This document shows positions 1-6,237 of a DNA stretch of 7,351 nt, in pieces (position 1 is the stretch's first letter; every line of letters starts with the position of its first letter). Location: assembly GCA_003520425.1 (NCBI GenBank), contig DOUU01000205.1:5239-12589 (forward strand). Direction: 5' to 3'. Origin of the DNA: Deltaproteobacteria bacterium. Lineage in GTDB: Bacteria > Myxococcota_A > UBA9160. Both the position numbers and the translations under genes were made by a program. The notes below the pieces were generated by a model. The model had not been told where the DNA came from, did no database searches, and saw only the letters and a list, made by a program, of their open reading frames with translations.

Positions 1-143
1 TGCTGCAGCGCGTCGAGGTCGCGATACACGGTGCGGCGTACACAGCCGAGCTCTTGCGCGAGCTCGTCGAGGCCGATCCCCGCGCGGCTGCGCGCGAGGC
101 GTTGGATCAGGAGCCACTGCCGGGAGAGCTGATCGCCCCGCAC
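1..143 (-). CDS. WYL-type transcriptional regulator, N-terminal wHTH (partial, runs off left edge)
   Basis: This is the first 47 codons of a gene that leaves the window at base 1. Reading from a GTG at 143-141, it begins VRGDQLSRQWLLIQRLARSR and continues through LDELAQELGCVRRTVYRDLDAL. The pattern of a short helix, then an L-xx-L-A-xx-L helix and an R-R-T-V-Y-R-D-L recognition helix, is typical of the DeoR/HTH_11-like domain at the start of WYL regulators (YafY/PafBC type). In that family a ligand-sensing WYL domain would follow, but it lies outside the window. The start sits one base after the patatin stop (TGA at 147-145). A GGAG about 10 bases upstream lies inside the patatin tail, so translation is probably coupled and the gene is the last visible member of the efp-patatin unit. 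The HTH assignment is fairly sure; the WYL domain is inferred from the HTH style alone. Confidence 0.75.
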   Translation of the reverse strand, partial: MRGDQLSRQWLLIQRLARSRAGIGLDELAQELGCVRRTVYRDLDALQ

Positions 144-144
144 C

Positions 145-1404
145 TCAGCGCGGCTCCATGGGTGCATCGGAGAAGAACCGGAGGAGATCCTCCTCCCGGC
201 CGCGCGCATCGGCGAAGCCGAGCTCGGCGGCGGGCGCGGCATAGGCCTGGTCGAAGAGCAGATAGGAAAGCAGGTCGGCCTCGGAGGCCGGGCCGCCCGA
301 GCCGAGCAGGCGAAGGGACAGCCGCAAAAGCGGAGCGAGCGACTTCTCGCCGCGCTTGCTCTCGAGGACCTGACCGGCGAGCGCGCCGAGTCCGACGGAG
401 GGGCGGATCACGAGGTCGTCGATCCGGCGGAAGCGCTGCCCGCGCTGCACCTCCGACGCGGCGTTGAGGCGGTTCAGGAACTCCGGCCCGAAGGCGGTCT
501 CCCCGCTGCGCAGGATGTCGTTCACCAAGCGCATGCGGGCGAGGTCCGTGTCGACGTGGTCGAGAAGGAGCGCGTTCAGCACCTTGCCGAACATGAAAAT
601 GGCGTTGCCGTAGGCTTCGATGCGGCGCTCCGCACGCGCCGCGTCGTCCGACTCGCTGGCCTTGCGCGAAAGCCCGATCACGAGGACGCGGTCCGCGCCG
701 AGATAGACCACGGGCATGAGCGGCGTGTTGAGGCGCAGTCCCCCGTCGGCGTAGTAGGTGCTTCCGATCCGGACCGCGGGGAAGAGGATCGGGATGGCGG
801 CGGAAGCGAGCGCGTGAGCGGCCCCCAGGCGCGCGGGGCGCGGCAGGACCCCGGGCTCCCGGCTCCAGCGCGTGATGCTCTGCGCACGGCTCTCGACGAA
901 TACCATGGTCTTGCCCGTCACGACCTGCGTCGCAGCGACGCAGACCGCGCGGATCCTGCCTTCGTCGACATTGCGGTGGATCGAACGCCAGCCAATCGAG
1001 CTCTGCACGATGTCGCCAAGGCGCGTGGTGTCGAGGAGGCCGTAGAGACGTTCGGGAAGCGCCCCTGCCTTCAGACCATCGGAGCGAAGCCGGAATCCCA
1101 ACAGCCGCCCCGGGAGCCGCAAGAGGTCGGTATTCGAGAGCGGGAGAACCTCTTCGAGCTTGAAGCTCGTCCAGATGTCGGACAGGCGCTGGCCGCGACC
1201 CTCGCTCTGGTGGGCGGAGGCCGCGAGATAGCAGGCGTGGATCGCCCCTACGGACGTTCCGGAAACGAGGTCGAAACGAACGGGGTGGCCGAGGCGCTTG
1301 GGCAACTCATCGAGGATGAAGCGCAGGACTCCGGCTTCGTAGGCGCCGCGTGCCCCGCCGCCCGAGAGGACAACCGCGCGAACCGGGCTTTGCCGCTCCG
1401 TCAG
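145..1404 (-). CDS. Patatin-like phospholipase, probable CTG start overlapping efp stop
   Basis: This is a serine lipid acyl hydrolase of the patatin family, expected to cleave acyl chains from membrane phospholipids through a Ser-Asp dyad. With the start chosen here (419 aa), the oxyanion-hole motif GGGARG is at residues 15-20, the nucleophile elbow GTSVG places Ser51 as nucleophile, and DGG at 220-222 supplies Asp220. The three motifs are in the usual order and spacing. No signal peptide or membrane helix is evident, as in cytosolic or peripheral bacterial patatins. The first ATG, GTG or TTG in frame is a TTG at 1305, but starting there would delete the GGGARG strand. The frame is open to 1533 and its most suitable start is CTG at 1404-1402, which forms CTGA with the efp stop. 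The Shine-Dalgarno sequence is weak (GAGCGGG), so coupling to efp is likely. The C-terminal ~170 residues match nothing I recognise. The family call is sure; the start is probable. Confidence 0.9.
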   Translation of the reverse strand: MTERQSPVRAVVLSGGGARGAYEAGVLRFILDELPKRLGHPVRFDLVSGTSVGAIHACYLAASAHQSEGRGQRLSDIWTSFKLEEVLPLSNTDLLRLPGRLLGFRLRSDGLKAGALPERLYGLLDTTRLGDIVQSSIGWRSIHRNVDEGRIRAVCVAATQVVTGKTMVFVESRAQSITRWSREPGVLPRPARLGAAHALASAAIPILFPAVRIGSTYYADGGLRLNTPLMPVVYLGADRVLVIGLSRKASESDDAARAERRIEAYGNAIFMFGKVLNALLLDHVDTDLARMRLVNDILRSGETAFGPEFLNRLNAASEVQRGQRFRRIDDLVIRPSVGLGALAGQVLESKRGEKSLAPLLRLSLRLLGSGGPASEADLLSYLLFDQAYAAPAAELGFADARGREEDLLRFFSDAPMEPR

Positions 1405-1964
1405 TTGACCCGCTCGAAGTACTCGCCGCTGCGGGTGTCCACGCGGATGCGCTCGCCCTCTTTCACGAAGAGCGGCACCTGGACGACTGCGCCGGTTTCC
1501 AGCGTGGCGGGCTTGGTGGCCCCCTGCGCCGTGTCACCCTTGAGGCCCGGGTCGCAGCGGGTGATCGTGTATTCGACAAAGGAAGGGATCTCGAGGTTGA
1601 TGGGCTGGCCCCGCCAGAAGAGGACCTCGACGTCGAGGTTCTCCTTCAGCCACTTGCGGGCGTCTCCCACTTGCGCCGCGGAGAAGGGAATCTGCTCGAA
1701 CGTCTCGGTGTCCATGAAGACGAGGTCCTCCCCGTCCTGGTAGAGGTACTGCATCTTGCGCTCGGCGACATCGGCCTCCTCCACCTTCTCGCCCGAGCGG
1801 AACGTGCGATCGAGCACGCGGCCGGTCCTTAGGTTCTTGACCTTCGTGCGGACGAAGGCGCCCCCCTTGCCAGGCTTCACGTGCTGGAAGTAGATCATCG
1901 TGAACGGCTCCCCGTCGAGCTCGATCTTGAGGCCGTTGCGGAACTGGGAAGTGTCGACTGCCAT
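1401..1964 (-). CDS. efp: Elongation factor P
   Basis: EF-P binds between the ribosomal P and E sites and promotes peptide bond formation at polyproline stretches. The 187-residue product has the full three-domain length (E. coli is 188). It has an N-terminal KOW-like domain (about 1-64), a middle OB domain (65-128) and a C-terminal OB domain (129-187). The loop PGKGGAF puts Lys33 at the tip, the position that EpmA beta-lysylates in E. coli, so this is a lysine-type rather than arginine-rhamnose-type EF-P. No modification enzymes are in the window. The family signature is clear at 151-170 (K-x-A ... G-x-x-V-x-V-P ... G). ATG at 1964-1962 is supported by AGGGAG just upstream. A same-frame extension to 2399 is only Arg/Pro-rich shadow. 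The gene follows the SDR gene after 77 bp and overlaps the patatin start by four bases. Its position directly before a lipase gene is unusual. Confidence 0.97.
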   Translation of the reverse strand: MAVDTSQFRNGLKIELDGEPFTMIYFQHVKPGKGGAFVRTKVKNLRTGRVLDRTFRSGEKVEEADVAERKMQYLYQDGEDLVFMDTETFEQIPFSAAQVGDARKWLKENLDVEVLFWRGQPINLEIPSFVEYTITRCDPGLKGDTAQGATKPATLETGAVVQVPLFVKEGERIRVDTRSGEYFERVN

Positions 1965-2041
1965 GGAGCTCCCTGCGCGTGGGTGGCGGGGGAGAATAGC
2001 GGAGGGACCGCGCGCTAGCAGCTTCGCCAGCGCGTGCGGGG
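1965..2041 (-). promoter_or_regulatory. Short intergenic region before efp with possible weak promoter
   Basis: These 77 bases lie between the SDR stop and the efp start. On the minus strand there is a TATTCT at 1998-1993, four of six matches to a sigma-70 -10 box, but only a poor -35 (CTGCTA) 17 bases before it. Near the SDR stop, an imperfect GC-rich inverted repeat (CCGC-AC-GCGC pairing with GCGCGCGG, 14-base loop) could form a stem. It lacks a T-tract, so it is not a convincing terminator. Transcription from the parA unit may read through into efp, with TATTCT perhaps giving extra efp expression. Confidence 0.3.
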
Positions 2042-3070
2042 CTAGACGGGCGAGGTCTCGAGCTGAACGCGGCCGTCGCCGGCCCGTCCCAGGCCCACCC
2101 GGTAGCTCGGCCGGAACCCGAGATCGCGCTCGGCGCGCCGCGTGTCGAGGGAGAAGCCGTAGCGCAGATGAGTTCCTTCCACCGAAGCGCGAAGCTGGGG
2201 CTCGCGGAGCACCGTTGCCGCGAACGCCGCGGCCCGGAGCACGGGATCGGGCACCGGGACGGTGGGCCGCCGCGTCCAGCGGCCGAGGACCGACAGGGGT
2301 AGGTGCTCGGTTCCCGCGACGTTGTACACGCCGCTTGACCCGCCGTGCACCGCAGCCAGCACAGCGCGAGCCACGTCCTGGTCCGCCACCACTGCGCACA
2401 TGGGGTCAAAGCCGATCGGGCGCAGGCGCAGTCCCCTCGGGCCTGAGAGCGCGGGATTGAAGTACACAAATCCCCCCGATGCGACGACCGTGGGGACACG
2501 CAAGAGAACGACCCGGGCCCGGTGGTTCCCCACCTCGGCGTGGAAGACCATGTCGCAGTCGATCCAGGAGCGGATCTCCGCGGGCACGTTCGGGTCGAGG
2601 TCGAGCTCGCTCGTCTCGGAGAGGCGGTTCGCGTTGCCCGGGGCGAGCCGGTAGACGAAGGCGCTTCCGATCACGATCAGCGACGTCACCGAGCGCGCGT
2701 CGAGGCTGTGCTGAAGCACGAGCCGTGCTTCGGCGGTGCGCGGCGGCACGCCGGAGACGAGCGGCCCCGCGCGCTCCTTCGAAGCCAAGGCGCCGGTCGG
2801 ACCGTGGGAGGGGACATGGACGACCGTGTCGATGCTGGCCTCGCGAAAGCGGGAGGAACGAAACAGATCCGCCATCGGACGGTGCTTGGCGAGATCGACG
2901 CGCGCGTAGGCGACCCGAGGGGGTGAGCCGGCGAGAAACCGATCGAAGCTGCGTGGCGCAGGTCCGCCGCCCAGGGCAAGGATGCGCTCGATCCGCTCGT
3001 CGTGAAACAGCGTTTTTACGATCCGGCGGCCGAGGGGCTCGTCCGCATGGGTCACGAGGACTGCCGGCAC
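2042..3070 (-). CDS. SDR-fold NAD-dependent epimerase/dehydratase-like protein with degenerate motifs
   Basis: The 342-residue protein follows the extended SDR plan: beta-1 AVLVTHADEPLG (3-14), DTVVHVPS (81-88), LIVIGSAFVY (131-140), a polar SET-SELDLDPN loop, RVVLLRVPTVV (186-196), and a C-terminal DVARAVLAAVHGGSSGVYNVAG stretch typical of epimerase relatives. However, the GxxGxxG cofactor motif is reduced to THADEPLG, where His8 and Glu11 replace the first two glycines and only Gly14 remains. No YxxxK dyad exists where it should lie (around 165-180, SWIDCDMVFHAE). It may therefore be a non-catalytic scaffold or sensor, or may bind a different ligand. The GTG start at 3070-3068 shares its G with the acyltransferase stop (TAGTG). 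The Shine-Dalgarno is poor, so coupled translation is likely. Fold call sure; substrate unknown. Confidence 0.85.
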   Translation of the reverse strand: MPAVLVTHADEPLGRRIVKTLFHDERIERILALGGGPAPRSFDRFLAGSPPRVAYARVDLAKHRPMADLFRSSRFREASIDTVVHVPSHGPTGALASKERAGPLVSGVPPRTAEARLVLQHSLDARSVTSLIVIGSAFVYRLAPGNANRLSETSELDLDPNVPAEIRSWIDCDMVFHAEVGNHRARVVLLRVPTVVASGGFVYFNPALSGPRGLRLRPIGFDPMCAVVADQDVARAVLAAVHGGSSGVYNVAGTEHLPLSVLGRWTRRPTVPVPDPVLRAAAFAATVLREPQLRASVEGTHLRYGFSLDTRRAERDLGFRPSYRVGLGRAGDGRVQLETSPV

Positions 3071-4206
3071 TAGCGGTGCCGATCCACCAGGGACTGCACC
3101 GAGCGGCGCACCTGGTTGGCGAGGTAACGAATGAGCCGCGGATCCTCCGCCCCCTCCGGACCGAACCGCTCGTGAAATCGCAACGGCTCTCCGTAGACGA
3201 TCCGGTAGCGCACGGGATAGGGCAGGAGGCCGAGCGGGCCAAACCACGGGAAGGTGGGTGTAATCGGAAGGACCGGGAGCCCGAGGCGTCGTGCAACGGG
3301 CTTGAGATCGAAGAGGATGGGGGCCTGGTCATCGCTTCCGAGGACCGCCATGGGGATGATGGGCGCCCCCGCGCGCAGGGACTGCTCGACGAAGCCTACG
3401 TGGAAACGCTGCAGGCGGTAGCGCTGGGTTACGAGCTTTCGGATCCCCTCCACGCCCTCGGGAAACACGAACACGAGCTGCCCGTCTTCGAGCAGGTCTG
3501 AGAAGTTCTCCCGCGTGCCGATGACCTGGCCCACGCGCGCGTAAAACACGTTCACCCACGGCAGGCGCCCGGCCCAGCGGTCGACAATCGCTCGCGCAAG
3601 GCGCGGCGGGTCTGTATGGAGGAGGATGTCCACAATCCCCATTGCGCCGTCAAAGGGCAGAAGTCCCCCGTGGTTCGCGGCGAGGATCGCCGGCCCCTCG
3701 GCTGGGATGTTCTCGTGCCCCTCGCTCTTCACCCGGAAGTAGAAGCGGTAGAGGGCGAAGAAGAGCGGAAACGCAGCGCGCAGGGCCCCGGGCGAAAAGC
3801 CGAAGCGGTCGTAGGGCGCTTCCCCGTCGACGAGGTGGTCGAGGGCCGCAAGCCGCCGGCGCTCGCTCTCCGGCAGGAGGCGGAGAAGTCCGGACTGTTC
3901 GGCGAAATCCACCTCTGCGAGGCGGGGTGTCCTGGCCCACCCGCGCGGCTTCAGCGTCGCGTCCGGACCAAGGCTCTTCGGGCGGCGGACGCGCGGGGGT
4001 GAGGCAGAGGGCGAGGAGGCGTCGCGCAAGAGGCCGGGTCGCGGCCCCTGCAGCGGGCGAAGCTTCTCAAGGCGCTCCGAGAAAGGCTCCTCCGCTGCGT
4101 CCGCGGCTTCGAACGGATCACTCCCGAGGGCCGTGCGGGGACCCGTCGCCGGCTCCACCACCTCTTCGCGGACGCCATCGAGAAAGAGCACCTTGGTCGG
4201 CGTCAC
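3070..4206 (-). CDS. Lysophospholipid acyltransferase (PlsC/MGAT-like) with N-terminal extension
   Basis: This is a predicted membrane-associated acyltransferase that moves an acyl chain from acyl-CoA or acyl-ACP to a glycerolipid or related acceptor. In the 378 residues, motif I is NHGGLLPFDG (178-187), with catalytic His179 and Asp186. That spacing is HX6D, as in the MGAT-like branch, instead of the HX4D of classic PlsC. Next come a motif II-like VIGTRENF (228-235), FPEG (248-251, motif III) and PIIPMAV (282-288, motif IV). A hydrophobic stretch around 145-158 (FPLFFALYRFYF) probably anchors it to the membrane. Residues 1-95 precede the domain; they are rich in Pro, Ser and charge, strongly basic from about 61 to 95, and look disordered. 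The GTG start at 4206-4204 makes GTGA with the ParA stop, with GAGG seven bases upstream. Family call firm; acceptor unknown. Confidence 0.9.
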   Translation of the reverse strand: MTPTKVLFLDGVREEVVEPATGPRTALGSDPFEAADAAEEPFSERLEKLRPLQGPRPGLLRDASSPSASPPRVRRPKSLGPDATLKPRGWARTPRLAEVDFAEQSGLLRLLPESERRRLAALDHLVDGEAPYDRFGFSPGALRAAFPLFFALYRFYFRVKSEGHENIPAEGPAILAANHGGLLPFDGAMGIVDILLHTDPPRLARAIVDRWAGRLPWVNVFYARVGQVIGTRENFSDLLEDGQLVFVFPEGVEGIRKLVTQRYRLQRFHVGFVEQSLRAGAPIIPMAVLGSDDQAPILFDLKPVARRLGLPVLPITPTFPWFGPLGLLPYPVRYRIVYGEPLRFHERFGPEGAEDPRLIRYLANQVRRSVQSLVDRHR

Positions 4207-5066
4207 GCTGGAACCTCACCCCCGGCTGTGCCCCGCAGCTCGAGCTCCTCTGCGAGGGCGGCCATGGCCCGCGCGCCGCGGTCGCCCGGCGCATACTCGA
4301 AGATGGAAAGGCCGCGGGACTGCGCCTCGTCGATCTTCACGTGGAAGCCCACCACGGTATGGGCGATCTCCTTTGGGAAGCGCGCCTTCAGGCGGTCGAG
4401 CACCTCGTGGGCAAGACGGGTTCGCCGATAGAAGGTTGGCACGACCATCGTGATGCGCAGCGAGGAGTGGCCGTAGCGCATGCGGAGTGTCTGCACGCTG
4501 CGCGTGAGCTCCGCACAGCCATCCAGCGCCAGGTAGGTCAGCGGAACCGGGACCACGAGCTCTTCAGCGGCGCGCAGCACATTCAGCGTGAGCGGGCCGA
4601 AGGAGGGCGGGGCGTCGAAGAAGACGAAGTCATATCCCGGGAGCTCAGGCGCCTGCCGCAGGGCGGACTCAAGGCGAGCCGTGGGGTCCACCTCCCCCCC
4701 CTCCCATGCGGGGAAGAGCGCCAGCGACTTGTTGGCCACGACGAGGTGAAGCCCCGGGATCCGGGTCTTCAGGAGCGGGAGCTTTCCCACCGACTCGCCG
4801 CGGGAGGGATCGAACGGGCCGCTTTGCTCGGGGCCCGGGCGATCAAGCGGGTCTCCGAGCGTCGAGTCGACAAGCAGCTCAATGGCGGAGCGGCGCGTGC
4901 GCTTGGTCTCAATGCCGAAGACTTTGCCGAGCTGGCCCTGGGGATCCATGTCGATCGCCAGCACCCGGCGGCCGCGCTCGAGCGCAAGATACGCGGCAAG
5001 ACTCGCCACGAGCGTCGTCTTGGCGCTCCCGCCTTTCTCGTTGATGAATGCAATGCGACGCGGAAT
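4203..5066 (-). CDS. ParA/MinD-type ATPase, probable ATT start
   Basis: This is a dimer-forming deviant Walker ATPase of the kind that positions plasmids, chromosomes or protein complexes. With the start chosen here (287 aa) the protein opens IPRRIAFINEKGGSAKTTLV. Lys11 is the signature lysine of the deviant Walker A and Lys16 the P-loop lysine. Ala15 replaces the usual glycine before it, a variant also known in some actinobacterial ParA. AIDMDPQG (37-44) is the Walker A' motif and FFDAPPSFG (149-157) holds Walker B Asp151. The first GTG in frame (5009) falls after the P-loop and cannot be the start. A TGA lies two codons before ATT 5066-5064, leaving ATT as the only plausible start, with GAGGGG six bases upstream. 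No parB or parS is visible, so this is an orphan ParA whose likely partner is the overlapping acyltransferase or the SDR protein. A sequencing frameshift is a less likely alternative. Confidence 0.9.
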   Translation of the reverse strand: MPRRIAFINEKGGSAKTTLVASLAAYLALERGRRVLAIDMDPQGQLGKVFGIETKRTRRSAIELLVDSTLGDPLDRPGPEQSGPFDPSRGESVGKLPLLKTRIPGLHLVVANKSLALFPAWEGGEVDPTARLESALRQAPELPGYDFVFFDAPPSFGPLTLNVLRAAEELVVPVPLTYLALDGCAELTRSVQTLRMRYGHSSLRITMVVPTFYRRTRLAHEVLDRLKARFPKEIAHTVVGFHVKIDEAQSRGLSIFEYAPGDRGARAMAALAEELELRGTAGGEVPA

Positions 5067-5070
5067 AGAT

Positions 5071-5085
5071 CACCCCTCACGGGTG
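5071..5085 (-). promoter_or_regulatory. Hairpin enclosing the parA ribosome-binding site
   Basis: On the minus strand CACCC-GTGAG-GGGTG forms a five-bp stem with a five-base loop. The parA Shine-Dalgarno sequence GAGGGG (5078-5073) runs from the loop into the 3' arm, and the ATT start follows six bases later. Closing the stem would hide the ribosome-binding site. The RBS itself decides the unusual start; control by the hairpin is an inference. Confidence 0.5.
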
Positions 5086-5105
5086 CCTTGGCCGTGAATT
5101 CGATC

Positions 5106-5128
5106 GATCTCGGGGGGGCAACGAGATC
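5106..5128. repeat. Perfect 7-bp inverted repeat in the parA leader
   Basis: GATCTCG (5106-5112) and CGAGATC (5122-5128) are exact inverted copies around nine bases that are C-rich on the parA strand. They lie in the leader 40-62 bases before the parA start. There is no T-run behind the stem on the minus strand, so it is not a normal terminator. It could be a leader hairpin or an operator for a dimeric regulator. Confidence 0.45.
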
Positions 5129-5189
5129 CCGCGGCTTTTAATCGTCCTGGAGCAGCGTGCGACCTGGCTCGGACAAGGCGCGTACGGGC

Positions 5190-5218
5190 TTAGTACCCCC
5201 GCCTTCGTGGGGTGTCAA
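5190..5218 (-). promoter_or_regulatory. Candidate sigma-70 promoter for the parA unit
   Basis: On the minus strand a perfect TTGACA (5218-5213) is followed after exactly 17 bases by TACTAA (5195-5190), which matches three of six -10 positions. The start point would be near 5183, giving a leader of about 117 bases before parA. The spacer contains inverted arms ACCCC (5213-5209) and GGGGT (5199-5195), each touching one base of a promoter hexamer. They may be an operator, or a weak stem behind etfA. It lies entirely in the 173-base gap between etfA and parA. The rest of that gap (5067-5239) holds only this promoter, the two hairpins and no recognisable gene. Confidence 0.55.
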
Positions 5219-5239
5219 CCGGATTGCAGACTCGCGGCC

Positions 5240-6220
5240 TTATGCCTTGCCCTTCGCCTGGTTCACGGCCTTCGTGAGGGCAGGCACGATCTCGAAGAGA
5301 TCGCCCACAACGCCAAGATTTGCGACCTCGAAGATCGGAGCATCGGCATCCTTGTTGATGGCGACAATGAAGTTCGAGTTCTTCATCCCGACGAGATGCT
5401 GGATCGCGCCGGAGATGCCGGCTGCAATGTAGAGCTTCGGAGTCACGGTTTGCCCCGACGAGCCGACCTGATAGGCGTGCGGAAGCCAGCCGGCATCCAC
5501 GACGGGGCGCGAGGCACCCATCGCGCCCCCGAGGGCGTCCGCAAGAGGCTGAATCACCTCCGGGAATTTCTCAGGTGCGCCGAGGCCGCGGCCTCCTGAG
5601 ACGATGATCTCCGCCTTGGAGAGGTCGACGCCTTGCTTCTGCGCCGTGCGCACCTCGATGAACTTGGCGCGCAGATCTTGCGGTGAGATCGCAACCTGAA
5701 GCGGGGTCACCTTGCCGTCGAGAGCGCCTTCGAAGGGCGAGGTCGCGCCGGGCTGGAAAGTCGCGACGACGGGCGAGGCGCTGGGAACAAAGCGGGCGTC
5801 GAGCTTGCCATTGAAAACGCGCCGCAGGAAGACGAGCTTGCCCGACTCTTCGACGTTGAAGCAGTCGCTGACGAACGCTCCGTCGAGGGCAGCGGCGATG
5901 CGCGGTGCCAAGTCCCATCCGATGGGGGTATGGGAGAAGAGGAGGATGCCCGGGGAGGCTGCGGCGACCGCCGCGCGTACGGCCTTGCCAAAGGCATCGA
6001 CGCTGTAGTGCGCGAGCAGGTCATGTTCGGCGAGGTAGACCTCGCCTCCCCCTTTTTTCGCAAGCTCCTCGGCTGCGGCCGAGGCGCCCTTTCCTGCAAC
6101 GAGGCTTCGAACCTCGGAGCCCTGGGCCTTGGCGATGCGGCGAGCAAAGCTCACAAGCTCGTAGCTCGACTCGCGAACTTTTCCGTTCTGGACCTCGGCG
6201 ATGACGAGAATGCTGGCCAT
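5240..6220 (-). CDS. etfA: Electron transfer flavoprotein alpha subunit
   Basis: EtfA binds the FAD of the EtfAB heterodimer, which carries electrons from acyl-CoA and related dehydrogenases to ETF:quinone oxidoreductase. The 326 residues are full length. The N-terminal adenine-nucleotide-like domain (about 1-190) starts [10 protein letters not shown], and the C-terminal FAD domain follows. FAD contacts are seen in SGGRG (208-212), [10 protein letters not shown] (236-245), [14 protein letters not shown] (253-266), GISGAIQH (268-275) and [14 protein letters not shown] (287-300), close to the classical consensus. ATG at 6220-6218 is preceded by GGAG eight bases upstream and starts 17 bases after the etfB stop, so the two form an operon. 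The sequence alone does not show whether this pair is a plain carrier or bifurcating. No dehydrogenase or quinone oxidoreductase gene is adjacent, so the partner is unknown. Family assignment is certain. Confidence 0.97.
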   Translation of the reverse strand: MASILVIAEVQNGKVRESSYELVSFARRIAKAQGSEVRSLVAGKGASAAAEELAKKGGGEVYLAEHDLLAHYSVDAFGKAVRAAVAAASPGILLFSHTPIGWDLAPRIAAALDGAFVSDCFNVEESGKLVFLRRVFNGKLDARFVPSASPVVATFQPGATSPFEGALDGKVTPLQVAISPQDLRAKFIEVRTAQKQGVDLSKAEIIVSGGRGLGAPEKFPEVIQPLADALGGAMGASRPVVDAGWLPHAYQVGSSGQTVTPKLYIAAGISGAIQHLVGMKNSNFIVAINKDADAPIFEVANLGVVGDLFEIVPALTKAVNQAKGKA

Positions 6221-6237
6221 GCGTCCTACTCCACGGG

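Noticed and set aside
556..1743. Plus-strand open frame of 395 codons
   Set aside because: Antisense to the patatin and efp genes, which have full catalytic and signature motifs; the translation has no recognisable domain.
1965..2399. N-terminal extension of EF-P
   Set aside because: The extra residues are a shadow of the SDR gene; ATG 1964 has a Shine-Dalgarno sequence and gives the family length.
3071..3247. Upstream GTG/ATG extension of the SDR protein
   Set aside because: The added 59 residues overlap the acyltransferase C-terminus and precede beta-1 of the Rossmann fold; GTG 3070 fits the fold and the overlap.
2406..3332. Minus-strand open frames overlapping the SDR gene
   Set aside because: They are Arg/Pro/Ser-rich out-of-frame readings of the SDR and acyltransferase genes, both of which have clear motifs in another frame.
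4203..5009. ParA starting at GTG 5009
   Set aside because: This removes the whole deviant Walker A motif, which is intact directly upstream in the same frame.
3642..5141. Long plus-strand open frame of 499 codons
   Set aside because: It lies antisense to the acyltransferase and ParA genes, is extremely rich in Arg, Gly, Ala and Pro and has no family motif; it is a GC-rich shadow.
5195..5213. ACCCC/GGGGT stem as an etfBA terminator
   Set aside because: No T-run follows on the minus strand and the arms are only five bases; it fits a promoter-spacer element better.
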